64,000 nucleotides of DNA from Metopolophium dirhodum (GCF_019925205.1 NC_083564.1:16402134-16466133), one strand, 5' to 3'; positions 36,295-48,692 are shown, counted from the first letter of the stretch. The notes: generated from the sequence alone by a model not told the origin. Translations and numbers: made by a program.

Positions 36295-39142
36295 TTAAAA
36301 CTGGATCATTTGTCCCTGAAAAATAAAAATAGTTAAATTAACAAAATGAAATATTTAAAATAACAACATTTCTTACCTTTCGTTTCTTGTCACCTCCCAA
36401 TTCAAAATGCTTGCAACGTTTCAATGGGATTTGTTTACGGTATTTGCATTCAGAACACTCCATCCTTAATACAATTTTCTTGGTTGTTTTAGCCTGGTGA
36501 ACAATTATTCATATTTAATTTAAACTAATTGGTTTATTATTCAATAATAATTGTTTATACCTTCTTTCTGAAAATAGGCTTAGTCTGACCACCGAAACCA
36601 CTCTGTTTTCGGTCGTAACGACGACGACCCTGGGAAGCTTGACGTTCCTTAGATTTTTTGTACTGCGTTACCTTGTGTACCTTATGTACCTTGCATTTCT
36701 TGCAGTACGTACGTCTTTGTTTAGGTACATTCACCTGAAATCAGAAATTGTATATAACAATAAGATAAAACACAAGAATTGTGTTTAAAAATTATAATAG
36801 TTTAAATGCAAAAAATTATTCCAATAATAAAAAGGTGGGGAAGTGGATGTTGCTCTGCTGTACAGTAGGTTACTGTAATGGATGGTGTTAAATTTGAATT
36901 CAATGATATAATATCATTGTATAAGAAAAACGATTCTGAGCGAAAACGGTCAGTCAGCCTATGGTATTACTAAGTATATTTGATGATATTATTGTGAATA
37001 AAGTAATTTATATATAACTTTTTACGTGGAACCTTCTTTTCAATTTTCAATCTTTAGCTATAAAAGTTGAACATTTTATAAATATTTAGCTACAAAATAA
37101 TTATTAAATTGTCAAAATTCAAACTTTAAATGCTTATAAAAAAAAAATTGTGGCTAGGCCTTTTTAATATTTTTCAACTGCTATTGTAACAATATATCAG
37201 GAGCCTTACATTCAATTTTCATGCTTTTTTGACCAACAAATAAAATTTTCTTAATATTTATTGAAAAAAAAACTAAAACTGACAATGTCCGCAAACAGCT
37301 CAAAAAGTCAAAATAATTTTAAAATTGTATGATGTATAGAAAATGAAAATATAAACATTCAGTAAGATTTTCTTGTATCTACAGTTATTAGTTTTTGAAT
37401 TACAATAAAATAACAAAACCACTATATGATAAATCGAGTGAATATCCAATATTGTAAAAAAATGAATTTCAAACGCTCATAAAAATTTAATTTGACTTTC
37501 TTCTATAATTTTTTTTTTTGATAAAGGTAACAAACGTATGAGGACTCTTGTATTACAATTTCAAATCTTAGATTTATGAATTCTCAACTCAAAATAATTT
37601 GCTAATTTTCGTGATTTTAGCGTATTTTGTCAAGATTTGAACTTTAAATGTTTATAAATAAAAACTGTGACTAAGGATTTTTAATATTTTTCAAATGTCA
37701 TTGTAACAATATAGTAGGAGCCTTGTATTAATTTTACAAGCTTTTTGGCCCGACAAATTAAGTATTATTGACATTCATAGAAAAAAAAACTAATAAAATT
37801 GGAAATTGAAAATGTCCCTAAACAGTTCAAAACAAATCAAAATATTTTGAAAATTTCATGTATTTGTGTTTATTAGTTTTGGAGTTACATCAAAAACCAA
37901 AATCTATTTGGTGGACAAGCGATTTCGCATCAAAAATTCCATTTATTCTTAATTCTCATATTTTTCCTGACGCTTATGAAAACTATTGGCAATTTTAAAT
38001 TTTGACCTCCCCGATGCACCAACAATATTCACTTTCCCATCAAACAAGATAATGAAGTTAAAAATCGAAGAATTAATTCAACTACTTATCGTGAACACAC
38101 ACAAATAAAAAAACCACACATCATTGTAAAACCAATACACTCATCGTTTCACTCAGAATCTAAAATGTAACAGGTTAATAAGGTATTGTGATAATTGAAC
38201 AGTGGATTTAAACCATGTGAAATATTTGAATCAATGTTTTTGAATACAAATCAGCATAATAAGTATAACATTAAGAAAAGAACTGGTAAAACAATTTCAT
38301 GGTAAGGCTTCTGTACAAGTTTTCCCAAAATTCTATTAAATATTTTAGTTAGGTACTGCCGTAATTATAATACTTTTCCACTAATCTGCAGCTTGATATC
38401 TGTTAAGGGAGGGGGGGAGTTGATAGGTGTATTAAATTAACAAAAATGACTTCTCCAGAGAACTCTCACGCCCTAATGAATAGTCGGATTTTGTTAATTT
38501 TTTTATTTTTATATTAAAGAAGACAATAATTTTCAAGTCTAATCAAAGGCCAAAAATTTAGTTTACTTAAAATAATGGTAATGTTCTTGAAAAAGAACAA
38601 ACATTGTGCATTATTCATAAGTATATTTTAGCTTCAATAATTATAATTTTGAAAATCGGGCTTTGATCCAACCTGCAAAATGTTACTTATAAATACTAAA
38701 ATTAATAAAATCTGACTATTCTACAGGGCGTGAGTTTTTCCTATAAGAAATACACCAGCTCCGATTCCCTAAGGCTATAGTATATTCTAAGACTATGGAA
38801 AACAATAAGAGATATCCCATTGTGGCACATCCGTTAATATAACAGAATATGAGAACAGTAAATACCAAATCCGACGGGTTTAAAATTCTAATAGAAGTCA
38901 TCTTGCATGTGCATGTAGGGCTTAAATTAATTCAAAAAACCAAGAGTAATCGATTTCTGAAATTCATGGTTATAAAGTATAGACTACAACATATAGACAA
39001 GCGACTTGAAAATATCACAAGATATACGTAAAAGTTTAGAAATTATTCAAACTACTCATGTATCAGACACCATAAAACAAACGAATAGTGCATTTAACTT
39101 ATTGTGCTTTAAGATCGAAACGGATGAAACTTTACTTACCAT
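36295..39142 (-). CDS. RPL36A: 60S ribosomal protein eL42 (L36a/L44)
   Basis: Structural protein of the large ribosomal subunit near the E site. Coding exons: 39140-39142 (ATG only), 36561-36734, 36377-36493 and 36295-36315, all GT-AG. The 104-residue product starts MVNVPKQRRT and is complete (human 106). Seen features are Cys pairs C12/C15 and C72/C75 for zinc binding, the highly conserved GFGGQTKPIFRKKAKTTKK stretch (47-65) with P54 at the position linked to cycloheximide response in yeast, and the family ending HFELGGDKKRKGQMIQF. Intron 1 is about 2.4 kb, unusually long for such a small gene, and contains an interspersed repeat and a MITE. The intron right after the ATG places regulatory sequence and 5' UTR together near 39140-39200. 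Divergent from an unrecognised plus-strand gene. Confidence 0.98.
36831..38166 (+). mobile_element. Main interspersed repeat, copy in RPL36A intron 1
   Basis: Starts GGTGGGGAAGTGGATGT-TGCTCTGCTG, continues through TGAATTCAATGATATAATAT, and ends CACTCAGAATCTAAAATG. About 1.34 kb, non-coding. Matching copies lie at 55664-57121 (reverse), 58461-59333 (forward, internally deleted) and 62998-64000 (reverse, cut by the window end). In no copy do I find a transposase. Confidence 0.75.
38453..38745. mobile_element. MITE in RPL36A intron 1
   Basis: CTCACGCCCTAATGAATAGTC on the left pairs with GACTATTCTACAGGGCGTGAG on the right, followed inward by GGATTTTGTT / AATAAAATC. About 290 bp in all. The open frame at 38716-38901 overlaps its right arm. 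Confidence 0.65.
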
Positions 39143-39509
39143 TTTTCCAGTTTGTTAGTAAACGTTTTATAAACACGACGAGTGAACTACAAGAGAATGA
39201 TGTTTGACGAGAAGAACAACATTACAAATGTCGAACGTATCAGTGATAACGACAATGTGAGAGCCAAAGAAGTTCTAAAAAACGTATTATGTATTCATCG
39301 TATGAGAACAAAATGAGTATGTAGGGCAATGATCTGCTTTACGGACTGCGGTTACTGGTTAATGGTTATACTTCCACAGAGACAGCGATTAAAATATGTA
39401 ATGAATAATGATAAAGTTATTGATATGGTGTTGTCAAACTTGCTAATTTATTTTGAAATTTTCCGCTCCTTTCTATTATTTCTTACTTTTATTTGATTTA
39501 AGTATAAAA
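39143..39509. promoter_or_regulatory. Bidirectional promoter region, RPL36A and unrecognised gene
   Basis: Only 367 bp separate the RPL36A start (minus) from the first plausible ATG of a plus-strand gene, so the two very probably share regulatory DNA. On the minus strand, pyrimidine-rich text near 39190-39225 (TTCTTCTCGTC, ATTCTCTTG) is a candidate for a TOP-like transcription start, as expected for ribosomal protein genes; this is inferred and not measured. Confidence 0.55.
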
Positions 39510-42500
39510 ATGGACCATAATCTATTGAATTTTTGGATAAACTACGAGAACATAATCAATTGGGGTTATCGAATTTCAGGGGCTCGGGGATCGGATAGCG
39601 ATAGTTCGTTGGTGACGATTGATACTGAAACGAAGGTAGGCAATAGTGCATTAATACCTGACTGTTTTGTCCGTGTCCAATATTCTTACCTTTTTATGCT
39701 CATTTTTTAAAGTTACTTATTGTATTTTATATTTATTTCCTAGGAAATTAATACATATGCAACTCTTAACACTGAAAAAAACGAGTATGATGATGACGAT
39801 GTTTGCACTTCCGATGGCAGCGTTGATATTGATTTAGAATATTTAAACTTTTCAAAAAAAACATTGGAACATCAAGAAAAAATAGGTTAGTATAGGTTGT
39901 ATTTGTGAATTTACTAATTATTGTCATATAGTTTTTTGTAATTTTAAAACAGGGTATATTATTTATTGAAGAATAATAAATGGTTATGGTTCATTGTTTG
40001 TAGAATTAGAAAAGAGAAAAGTTGACCAAGAGTATGGACTGTGCAATTCATCCAGTTTTGAAAATGGTAATGATTTGTTCATTGGATTTTTAGTATGTAC
40101 ATAATTAAAATTGTAAATAAGTGTAATTAAGAAATACAGGTGTGGTGAACATTCAAGTTAAAATTGTTTTCATAAAAATTAAGGGTAATTTTAAATTCAT
40201 AGTCTACTGTGATGATACAAACCTTTTTATATTTTGACTCATTAAAATAATTCTTTTGGGTATTATATCTTATATAATATAATATTTCTAATTTGAGCAT
40301 TTGTTATGATGGAAAGTCTAGAATCTCAAATTGCTTTTGTACTTCCACTGCCCACAAGACTGTTATATTCTTTGCATAGGCGTGCACAGATTCTAAAAGC
40401 ATGTATTATCATCGCCCCTTTAGTTGACCATTCTATAAATACAACACATCTAAATTTTATATATCTATTTAATATTAATAAATTAAAATATATCGTTTTT
40501 ATGTTTTTGGGTATTTTAATGTTTTACAATGATGTGTTTTTTTTATTTTTATTATCTTTTTGTCTGTACACGATAAGTAGTCGAACTAATATTTGATTTT
40601 TAACTTCAGTATCTTGTTCAATGGGAAATTAATTATTTATGAGTTTTTGAATTTAAAACTAGTATGATATTGGATTTGCATTGGTAAATTAACATTAATT
40701 TTTGAAATTTTGTTGTAATTTAAAAAAAGAATAATTCTAGATAGGTACTTGAAACAGGTTGGACCTGTGGGACTGGAACCCTTAAATACATTTTTTTAGG
40801 AACCGAAACCTATATTTTGATGTAGAGGTTATTTTGGTTTTTTTCAGTTCCAAATCCAATAGATATTTTATAGTAGTAGGTATAATTATTAGTAATAAAG
40901 TTAATTATCACTACTTATTAGTAATAACATATAATTATATAATCATTGATCTATAAAAGTTTATCAATACTAAGAAATAAGAATACTATTATGTGTACAA
41001 CAGAATTGTCATAAAACAAATTCCAAAAATCCAAATTCTAATTTCCGTGTAATTTATAACAAGCCTAACCTACCTGCAGTCAATTTTTATTGAATCGCAA
41101 ATCGCAATTTGCAATAACTAATGTAGAATTTCTAAAAATAATAACAATTTTTACGTTTATAAGTGATTCAGAGTTTTTAAGTTGTCTTATAATTGTTTCC
41201 TAACTAATATGCCTAATGTGGGTATCGTCTATTAGTTTAAAATGTAAATATTATTAACTAATAAAATAGGTAAGTATAGTAGATTGTAGATACCTAGTTA
41301 AGTTTTAAATATATTATAATTTATTTAGATTTTGTTAGTCACATACAATATACGTATTATATGCTAGTAATGTTTTTTTTAATTCTTACAATATTTATAA
41401 TTCAATGGTACCTATAGTGAAACTTCCATAAACAGTCAGTAAATTATTGAATAATATAATAGTATATCTTATGGTTTTAGTCTTAATGATATTATATTAC
41501 CTAAACTCTGAAATAGACTACACTTAATTAAGTACAATTAATATTAGCCATTAAATAGAGGTTCTTAATATGTTAATTTTTTTATACAGTTCTTAATTGA
41601 TAAAAATAAAATAAAAAGCAAAAGTCAAATATAAAGTGTCAAAACCAATATTAACCGAAACCCAAATTTGACATTTTAGAAAACCAGAACCGGAACCGAA
41701 AGTTTGGATTTTTGAGAACCCAAACCGATAAAATCATAAAGGTTCTAGTCCCTGACTTGAAATGTTGACCAAATTTTAAAACTAAACTTTTCCATACATG
41801 GTTAAATTTTGAAACAATTTTGACTATTTTTGTACTATTTAGTCCTGAGAAATTTTTATGGATGGTATAAATAAGGCTTTGGCTCATGAAAAATCACAGG
41901 GCGTGCCTAGGCCTATGCGCACGCCTATGATTCTTTGGTTCAAATTAATCAAATTATTATAATTTTTTTTAAATTAAAATATAATTATGTGTATTGCAGA
42001 ATCTACCAGTATAACTGAGATAAATGTTATTAATCCAATAAAATTTTATGGTTCAAAAGTAAATGAAATTGAATGTCTTGAAAATAATCTGCAGTCTGAA
42101 TTTGAAAAATTTTGTGCTACAAAGAAACCAGTATTATGGCCTGGCATGGCATTTAACTGGGATGTACCAGGTATATATATGATAACTTACTTATTCTGTA
42201 TACCTGTAAACAATTATTTGTTTACAGTAATTGTTAAATATTATGAGTCGGGATGTGATACAGAAAGAAAAGTATCGATATTTTTACTTGGTATCAAATT
42301 GAATTCTAATATTTAAAGAAAGAATTAATTCTTATGGATATCAATTTTTTTATGAGTATTTAGAAGTTGTAAACATGCTAAATGATAGCATATAGAAATA
42401 TTATGTTTTGGTTATAATATAAAAAGTATCAATTCTAAATACAGTGAATACAACTTTTAAATTAATGTAAAAAAAAATGAACATTTAAACATATATATTC

Positions 42501-42985
42501 ATACCATGTATATTTTTTGATACAAGTACTTTTCTTTCAATAAAATTAAAATATCAAAACTGTGGTATCATTACTAAAAATGCTTGTATCGGAAGAAAAA
42601 AATCAATAGTATCGCAACATCCCTAATTATGAGGATGTCGTCTCCCTTACATTGGAATTTGTTGTGTGTACTTTGTATAGTTCTATAATCTTATCATTTA
42701 ATGAGTTATTATATTTTAATATTTCAAATTTTATGTTTATTGTCCTGAATTAACAAAATACATACAAATTTGTGTTAATTTGTAGGTTATTATTTTTCAT
42801 TTAACTTAATAAATAATAATTAATACTATGGATTAAGTATATAGCATGTTGTTATTATCACATTTATTATGGTAGTAATATAATTTTGATTTTTGATTCA
42901 AATTAGTTTAGTGTGCTGCTTTGATTACAAATTGGCCCCTTTGGTTAAGGTTTTTTTAAGAGACTTAAATCTATGTTATTATTAA
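39510..42985 (+). CDS. Unrecognised acidic protein, multi-exon gene
   Basis: I do not recognise this protein. Four exons connect with GT-AG introns and matching phases: 39510-39635 (MDHNLLNFWINYEN...), 39744-39885, 40004-40066 and 42000-42170. They encode 167 codons rich in D, E, S and N, with an acidic patch NEYDDDDVCTSDGSVDIDLE (about 54-73) and a more hydrophobic, ordered-looking end FEKFCATKKPVLWPGMAFNW. The end is uncertain. A candidate last exon at 42912-42985 has a usable acceptor and the right phase, adds CCFDYKLAPLVKVFLRDLN and a stop, and gives 191 residues. Otherwise reading through the exon-4 donor stops at 42316. An in-frame ATG at 39453 would add 19 residues. The exon chain and the open phases support a real gene; function is unknown. 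It is head to head with RPL36A and tail to tail with L2HGDH. Confidence 0.45.
40769..41752. mobile_element. Inverted-repeat element in the large intron, hAT-like subtermini
   Basis: GGGACTGGAACC at 40769-40780 and GGTTCTAGTCCC at 41741-41752 are inverted ends. Inside both ends are several copies of an AACCGAAACC/GGAACCGAAA motif, a subterminal-repeat arrangement typical of hAT elements. The interior has no transposase. The target duplication is not evident. Confidence 0.5.
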
Positions 42986-43095
42986 ACAAATTTACTAAAT
43001 GAGACCTCACTTGCACCACATAAACTAAAGTATATCATACTATCATAGTACCACTTAAATGACTTAGGTTCAAATACACTATAAATATTGGTAAC

Positions 43096-44907
43096 TTAAT
43101 TTGGTAAAGGGTTTAAATTCGGGTATTTTGCAAACATTTTGTCTACAATGACTTCACCAATTGGTAATGAAGATGTCGCCGAAGGCGATGGAGCACTTCG
43201 GCAATGCATTATTCTATGCTTCACTAATTCTGAAGGATCATTTGATGCAATATCTAGCACCAAATCCTCTGCCATTGTTCCATCTGCCCACAGTGGTTGA
43301 GCACGAACACCTGTAGGACCTCTATTCATTTGTGTAACAGGCAATGCGTTAAATAAATAAAAATATACTTATATTATTTTGTTTTCGATTTTACTTTTTA
43401 ATATCATTTTGTTTGATGTCTGGAATGTAATTTTGTATTTCTTTTAGCTGCTTGGCAGGAAATAAAGACTTGATAGTTTCATTTATGCCAAATTTCATAT
43501 GTTTTGCCATAAGTTTTTGTACACCATCTAGTTTTAAAAGTCTTATTGTGTTAGAAATACTAACATCATTCCAGCTAAAGACATGAATAATATATTAATA
43601 TCACATATTTTATTAGTTAATTTTTATTTATCTGTATTAAAAACCTGTATCCTTCTTGTTTTAGAGCCAGAACTGCATTTGGACCCAAAAACACAGAGCC
43701 ATCCATTCTTGGGGTAAAATGTACTCCAAGAAATGGTAAACTGGGATCCGGCACCTAAGAAGAAAGATAAATAAATTTATATTATGATGTATTGTGTACA
43801 GATTGTATTATAAAATTAAATTGATCTTTACTGGATATATATTGCCCTTAACGAGATGCGCTTTTTCTTTGCCAAGTAAAAGATATTCACCTCGTACTGG
43901 TAAAATGTATGGATCAGCTTTACATCCAGTCATCAATGATAATTTATCAGATTGTAGTCCACCACATGTAATTACATAATCTGCTAATACTTCGTTCTGT
44001 AATTTTTTTTTAAATTTAAATCCAATGAATAAGAAATTATTTATTTTGAACTCTATAAACATGGCGTATTGTGTTGCTTAAATTTTTAGGCAATAACCCA
44101 TCCAATAGCGTCAGATAGGTTTTAACACGTACCACGCCATGTCCCTCTCTATTTTTGTGTATTACAATACAATAAAAGTACATTTTTTTTAGAAATTATT
44201 TTGAGTGCTCTGTTATGTTTACATTCTTCAAACGATTTCACTTTAAAATTGTAAATTATTTGACCTCCCAAATTTGCAAAGTCTATTGCATAATGTTGTG
44301 TCACTACTGCCCAATCCACAATTCCTGTATGTGGTGAATGAATTGCTCGTACACCCTATAAACATGTAATAAAAAATTAGCTAACTAAGTTTTATTGTGA
44401 CTTATATTGACTTACATTACAATATGGTTCAATGGTCTTGATATCATTTCCATTTATCAATTTTATGTCAGGGGTGCCATTTTCTAATCCTCGCTCATAC
44501 AAGTCATTTAAACTTTTTATTTGGGACTCTTCAGTGGCAACAATGAGTTTTCCACATTTTTTATGAGGTATATTATTTTTGACGCAGTATTCATAAGTTT
44601 TATAAAGACCTGCAATGCACATTTTTGCTCTCATCGAACCTGGTTTGTAATATATACCTGCATGTATAACTCCGCTGTTGTGTCCGCTTTGATGAACTGA
44701 TGGTCTATTTTCTTTTTCTACAAGACCTACATGTAAATGCTTATTTCGTGATAATAATGCTCGTGCAGTTGCAAATCCAACAATACCTCCTCCCACAACT
44801 AGTACGTCGTAACTATTTTTCTGACCTTTACTATAAAAACGAGTATATGAACTTGTAAATAAGTTTACAATTCCCATTTTCATTGTTGTCATTTGGACTG
44901 GTTTCAT
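43096..44907 (-). CDS. L2HGDH: L-2-hydroxyglutarate dehydrogenase, mitochondrial
   Basis: FAD-dependent mitochondrial enzyme that oxidises L-2-hydroxyglutarate to 2-oxoglutarate, a metabolite-repair step. Six exons: 44416-44907, 44182-44355, 43832-43996, 43645-43754, 43395-43574 and 43096-43321, all GT-AG and in phase, encode 448 residues (human 463). The N-terminus has a basic, Ser/Thr-rich, targeting-like segment, then the dinucleotide-binding motif VLVVGGGIVG (35-44) and an acidic residue after the second strand (VEKE). The DAO-family signature SGHNSGVIHAGIYYKPGS is intact at 74-91. Further family text is HSPHTGIVDW, VITCGGLQSDKLS, PFLGVHFTPRMDG, and the C-terminal GPTGVRAQ and RSAPSPSATSS. 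The last intron is only 73 bp. Start alternatives are M1 (44907) and M6 (44892); either leaves a presequence. Confidence 0.97.
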
Positions 44908-45218
44908 TTTGGTTAAGGTATAACAGTTGATTCTTAAACAAACAAATAGGATAACAATTATTTTAACTGGCTTAAAAATGTATGATGTTCAATCAATGTG
45001 AATGTTTTATTTTAATACCTGATAATACATTCAAATGATGTAAAAATGTTTTTTTTATTTTATATTGTTATATACATAACAAAAACACATTTTAACTTTG
45101 AATTACAAAACTTAAATTAATGAAGAGTAGCAAATAAAAATAATTTCTTATCTTTTGTCAACTTTTACACTCAGGGCCTAAGGTATAATAATAATAATAA
45201 TAGTATTATGTTTATAAG
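44908..45218. other. Short upstream region of L2HGDH
   Basis: About 310 bp between the L2HGDH start and a hAT element. It must contain 5' UTR and promoter, and ends in a short (AAT)n run at about 45187-45204. No specific motif stands out. Confidence 0.4.
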
Positions 45219-46296
45219 TAGGGCTGGGATTTATATGTAATAAAAAACCAAAAATATGTACATATATATGTAATTAAAATTGCCAAAATATGTAGTATAA
45301 AATAAAAATTTTGTACAAAGAAAAATTTAAAAAAATACAATAAATTGATGTTTAATCAATTGTAAGGGATAATTTTTTCTAAGAGTACTACGGTCTGGCA
45401 TAGATTTACCTATGTTTTTTTCTAAAAATTCTTTGAAATGTGGATTATCTAATTTAGCAAGAGGTATATCTGCCTTAATCATTGCACGACATAATTCTAT
45501 ATTAAAACTACATTTACTTGATGATGATGTAAGAAATTGCTGCTTTGATTGTACTTGTTTTTTTACTAATTGTTCTTTGTTAGATTTATGTTTTGATGTT
45601 GAGATATGTTGAGTTATCTGAAATTTTTGAGTAGTTGAAACACTTAATCACACGCATTGCAGTAAAGTACATTATTATCACTCGAAAAAGTTTCGTTAGG
45701 AAAATCACGGATAACATTTGAAATTTTAGTTGAAATAGATCGAGCTACTTTAGGCATTATATTTACTAATTTATTATTAAGTCTTTAGTTTTAAATTATA
45801 ATTTATAACTCGAAATGCAAAGATGTTTTCACTACCACGTGAACACAAGAACTGATAGTCTGTTAGGTACTGTTGTAAATTCGTAAATATATTTTGTCAA
45901 ATAATTGTATAACATAAAGTATAATCTAACATCATTAAGGTATGGTTATCGAACAGAAACAGATAAGATAAACTAAAATCAAGTTATTAATATTATTTAT
46001 TTTAACCTACTTATTTCCTATATGCATTATACACTTACAATTTTCTGAATACCGTTATCAAAATACTATTATATTACAAAACCACTGAAATTGTCAAAAT
46101 TTACGAAATATGTAAATAAAAACGAAAATTTTACAAAGTATGTAAAAATATGTATTTATGACGAAATATGTAAAAATATGTAAAATAAAATATGTCTTAT
46201 TTTATTGCAAATCACGTGAAACGAATTTATCATTTGCAATAATTAATTTATCGTGTTTCACTAAAAATATGTATTTACATACAAATCCCAGCCCTA
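45219..46296 (-). mobile_element. Non-autonomous hAT element with perfect 8-bp target duplication
   Basis: The termini TAGGGCTGGGATTTATATG and the reverse complement of TACAAATCCCAGCCCTA form inverted repeats of about 22 bp. The flanks TTTATAAG at 45211-45218 and 46297-46304 are identical, the 8-bp duplication of hAT transposases. Many ATATGTAA-like subterminal repeats lie inside both ends, as in hAT elements. The interior keeps only the start of a transposase gene on the minus strand. Length 1078 bp. The intact duplication suggests fairly recent insertion. Confidence 0.9.
45377..45757 (-). pseudogene. N-terminal remnant of a hAT transposase (BED-type zinc finger)
   Basis: From an ATG at 45755-45757 the frame reads MPKVARSISTKISNVIRDF and on to NVLYCNACD, then stops at 45644-45646. 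A frame shifted by one position continues with ITQHISTSKHK, then SFNIELCRAMIKADIPL, NPHFKEFLEKNIGK and DRSTLRKNYP before ending. C-x2-C followed by H-x5-H is the BED-finger DNA-binding pattern used by hAT transposases. The catalytic RNase-H-like part and the dimerisation region are missing. It is broken by the stop/frameshift and by the 3' deletion. Confidence 0.7.
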
Positions 46297-46730
46297 TTTA
46301 TAAGCAATATTCACACTTAATTCTGTTGATTTTGTTTTAATCTGTCACTTCATGCTTTCAAATAACACTTTGTTAGTAAGTGTAGTACAAAAATAAATAG
46401 TACAAAAAAAAAATATAATAATTACAAGTTTTTAATCGTGGAATATCTTACTTTTTTCTGAAAGTCAAATGAAGTATAAAAATTGGATTTATAGTTGCTA
46501 TTTTACATCATATACAAAACAATAAAAATTATCTACACCAAATCCACTTTTTTCTCTTCATAGTATATTATTATCTTTAGAGATGTGTGCTGTAAATTTA
46601 TTATAATTTATATATTAAAATAATTTACCGTAAATTTTACCAATTTTTTTTATTAGATAAGATGTCTTCTCTAGTTCTCTACATCGTATTTTTACCACAG
46701 ATATCTATATACTAACTAGATAAGGTACTC
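46297..46730. other. Gene-free DNA next to the hAT element
   Basis: AT-rich sequence with the right-hand target duplication at its start. No open frame or motif of note. Confidence 0.4.
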
Positions 46731-47002
46731 CCACGGACTAAGATATAATGGACTGGAAACGACATGGTCAGCGGGGGACGGCCACGATAAGGTGTCACTT
46801 AGCTGATAATAACAGTGTTCTTGAAGTTTTCAGCGCTACCGGTGGTCTTATTTGGCTACAAAATTTGTATCTTCGTCCGTGTTAAATGCAGAGGGCGCTG
46901 TGAACTCCAGGAACACAAAGCGACCCCCCGCACTTTGCCTCTTGGACATACATTGTGGCCGTGATAAGCTGTTCGTTTCCAGTCCATTATATTAGTCCGT
47001 GG
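46731..47002 (+). mobile_element. MITE with CCACGGACTAAGATATAATG terminus, copy 2
   Basis: The left end CCACGGACTAAGATATAATG continues into GACTGGAAACGAC; the right end is CGTTTCCAGTCCATTATAT then TAGTCCGTGG, its mirror. The interior has TTTCAGCGCTACC and GAGGGCGCTGTGAAC, matching the reverse complement of the copy at 34298-34591. The two copies are therefore inverted relative to one another, about 12 kb apart. Confidence 0.75.
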
Positions 47003-48600
47003 GTAATCCTATTTAATTTACATTGTTATCAAGTGAAGCTCAGCTGTCGACGGCCGCCATTTTCTCGGGGGGCAAAACATTTCATTCATTACACAAAATG
47101 TATTGGGAACAACGAACAACATCGTTTTTAATGGTAAAATAAAATAGTAAATGTAAAATGACTTATATAAAATATTATTTTTGTTTTTAAAACTACAGGT
47201 TTAGAAATAATAAAATACAATATAAAATTTTTTTTTTTTTTTATTTTTAATCTAGAATTTATACAATCTATACTACAAAAAAAAGTACAATAAGCATAAT
47301 GTATGTTTTTAAATTAAGTGCAATAGCTTGAATGTCTTGAGAGGCAATATAAAATAAATCGTATTTAATCTTATTTATTTTTTTAACCATGAACTAAGCC
47401 GGTTATCTTAGTTCATGTTTTTAACTTAGCTTTTTTTACACGGAGTTATAACGAAGTGTTTTTGGTGTGATAATATAAATCACGGACTAAGATATATCGC
47501 GATATAATGATATAAATTATAAATATAAGTAATAGTTAAAAGTAAATAAATATAAATGTTTTGACTTTTGAACACAAAAAAATAAATTAAATGCTTCGGT
47601 AATTTTTATAAATTTATTTTAATTATTTATTAATTGTATTATGAGTAGTTAAATATTCATAATATGTACTGAATACTGATACAGAACAATAGATCCATTT
47701 TTAGTTCTTTAGGGTTATTATTAGAAAGAACTAAATTTGTCAAGAATACAACAATAGTAATAAGTAATAACAATTGTATTTACAAATAAAAAAGATGCTT
47801 TAAGAAATTTTATTATTTAATCTTATATTCCATTTTACCAATTTTGCCACTTTATTGGAAAATTTACCAATATTTTTTTCACCAAAATTTATCTTAAATC
47901 AAGATTTTAAAAATGCAACGAAAGATGACAGGACAATGTTTTCATTATACTTACAATACATTAAGGTTGATTAATAAATATAAATTTAAATCAAAAACTA
48001 TTCTGATAACCGTAGCTATTATCCAAGCAATTGTTTATCCATAGCATAATAATTAACTTTATAAGTTTATCATGAGTTTATTTAAGTCAATGTCATTTTA
48101 TAGAGTATTAAACCAAAAAAAATGTTGTGAACATACAAATCTTACATATGCGACATTTGAACGTATCTTTTGTGAATTTGCTGTTTTTTCAATAGGTTAT
48201 TATCTAATTGTGGGACTCGTCGTTTATATTTCGTACTTTCTTACTCACCGTAATAAAATCAGAAAATACCTAAACCTAACTAGTTAAGTGAAAATAGTAA
48301 AAACAGGACTAAAGACTAAACTACTCCCTAAGTCGGACTAACAGCTTCAAACCTAACAGCTCCATCCATTTTTACGAGTCTTCATAATATTTATGATAAT
48401 TTGTTTAATGATAATAGACAAGGATAAAAAATTAAAGAAGAATATTCTATAATATACAATTTGGGGGACAGAGCTGAGCAGCTGGCGAGATTCGAGAATT
48501 CGTAACTCGTATTAAGTGTTGTAACTCGTAAGTCGCACGCACAGTTGCTGTAGAAAATAGAAATTTACTATGTAGTATGTACATTGTATAATAGTACAAT

Positions 48601-48692
48601 ACTACTATATTCACAGTTATAGATAATAAACTATACTATATTTTAATATAAGTTTATATATGTTTATTATCTATATCTGTGACTATACTACT
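48601..48692. repeat. Palindromic sequence, 31-bp arms
   Basis: ACTACTATATTCACAG followed by TTATAGATAATAAAC at 48601-48631 is mirrored at 48662-48692 with two or three mismatches. About 30 bases lie between the arms. Probably a very small MITE. Confidence 0.65.

Noticed and set aside
40306..40596. 96-codon plus-strand frame in the intron of the unrecognised gene
   Set aside because: No matching splice sites, C-terminal half of AT-rich hydrophobic text, and it lies next to repeat sequence; read as intronic noise.
48072..48287. 71-codon plus-strand frame with a hydrophobic segment
   Set aside because: A single short open frame in AT-rich DNA with no family resemblance or flanking gene signals.
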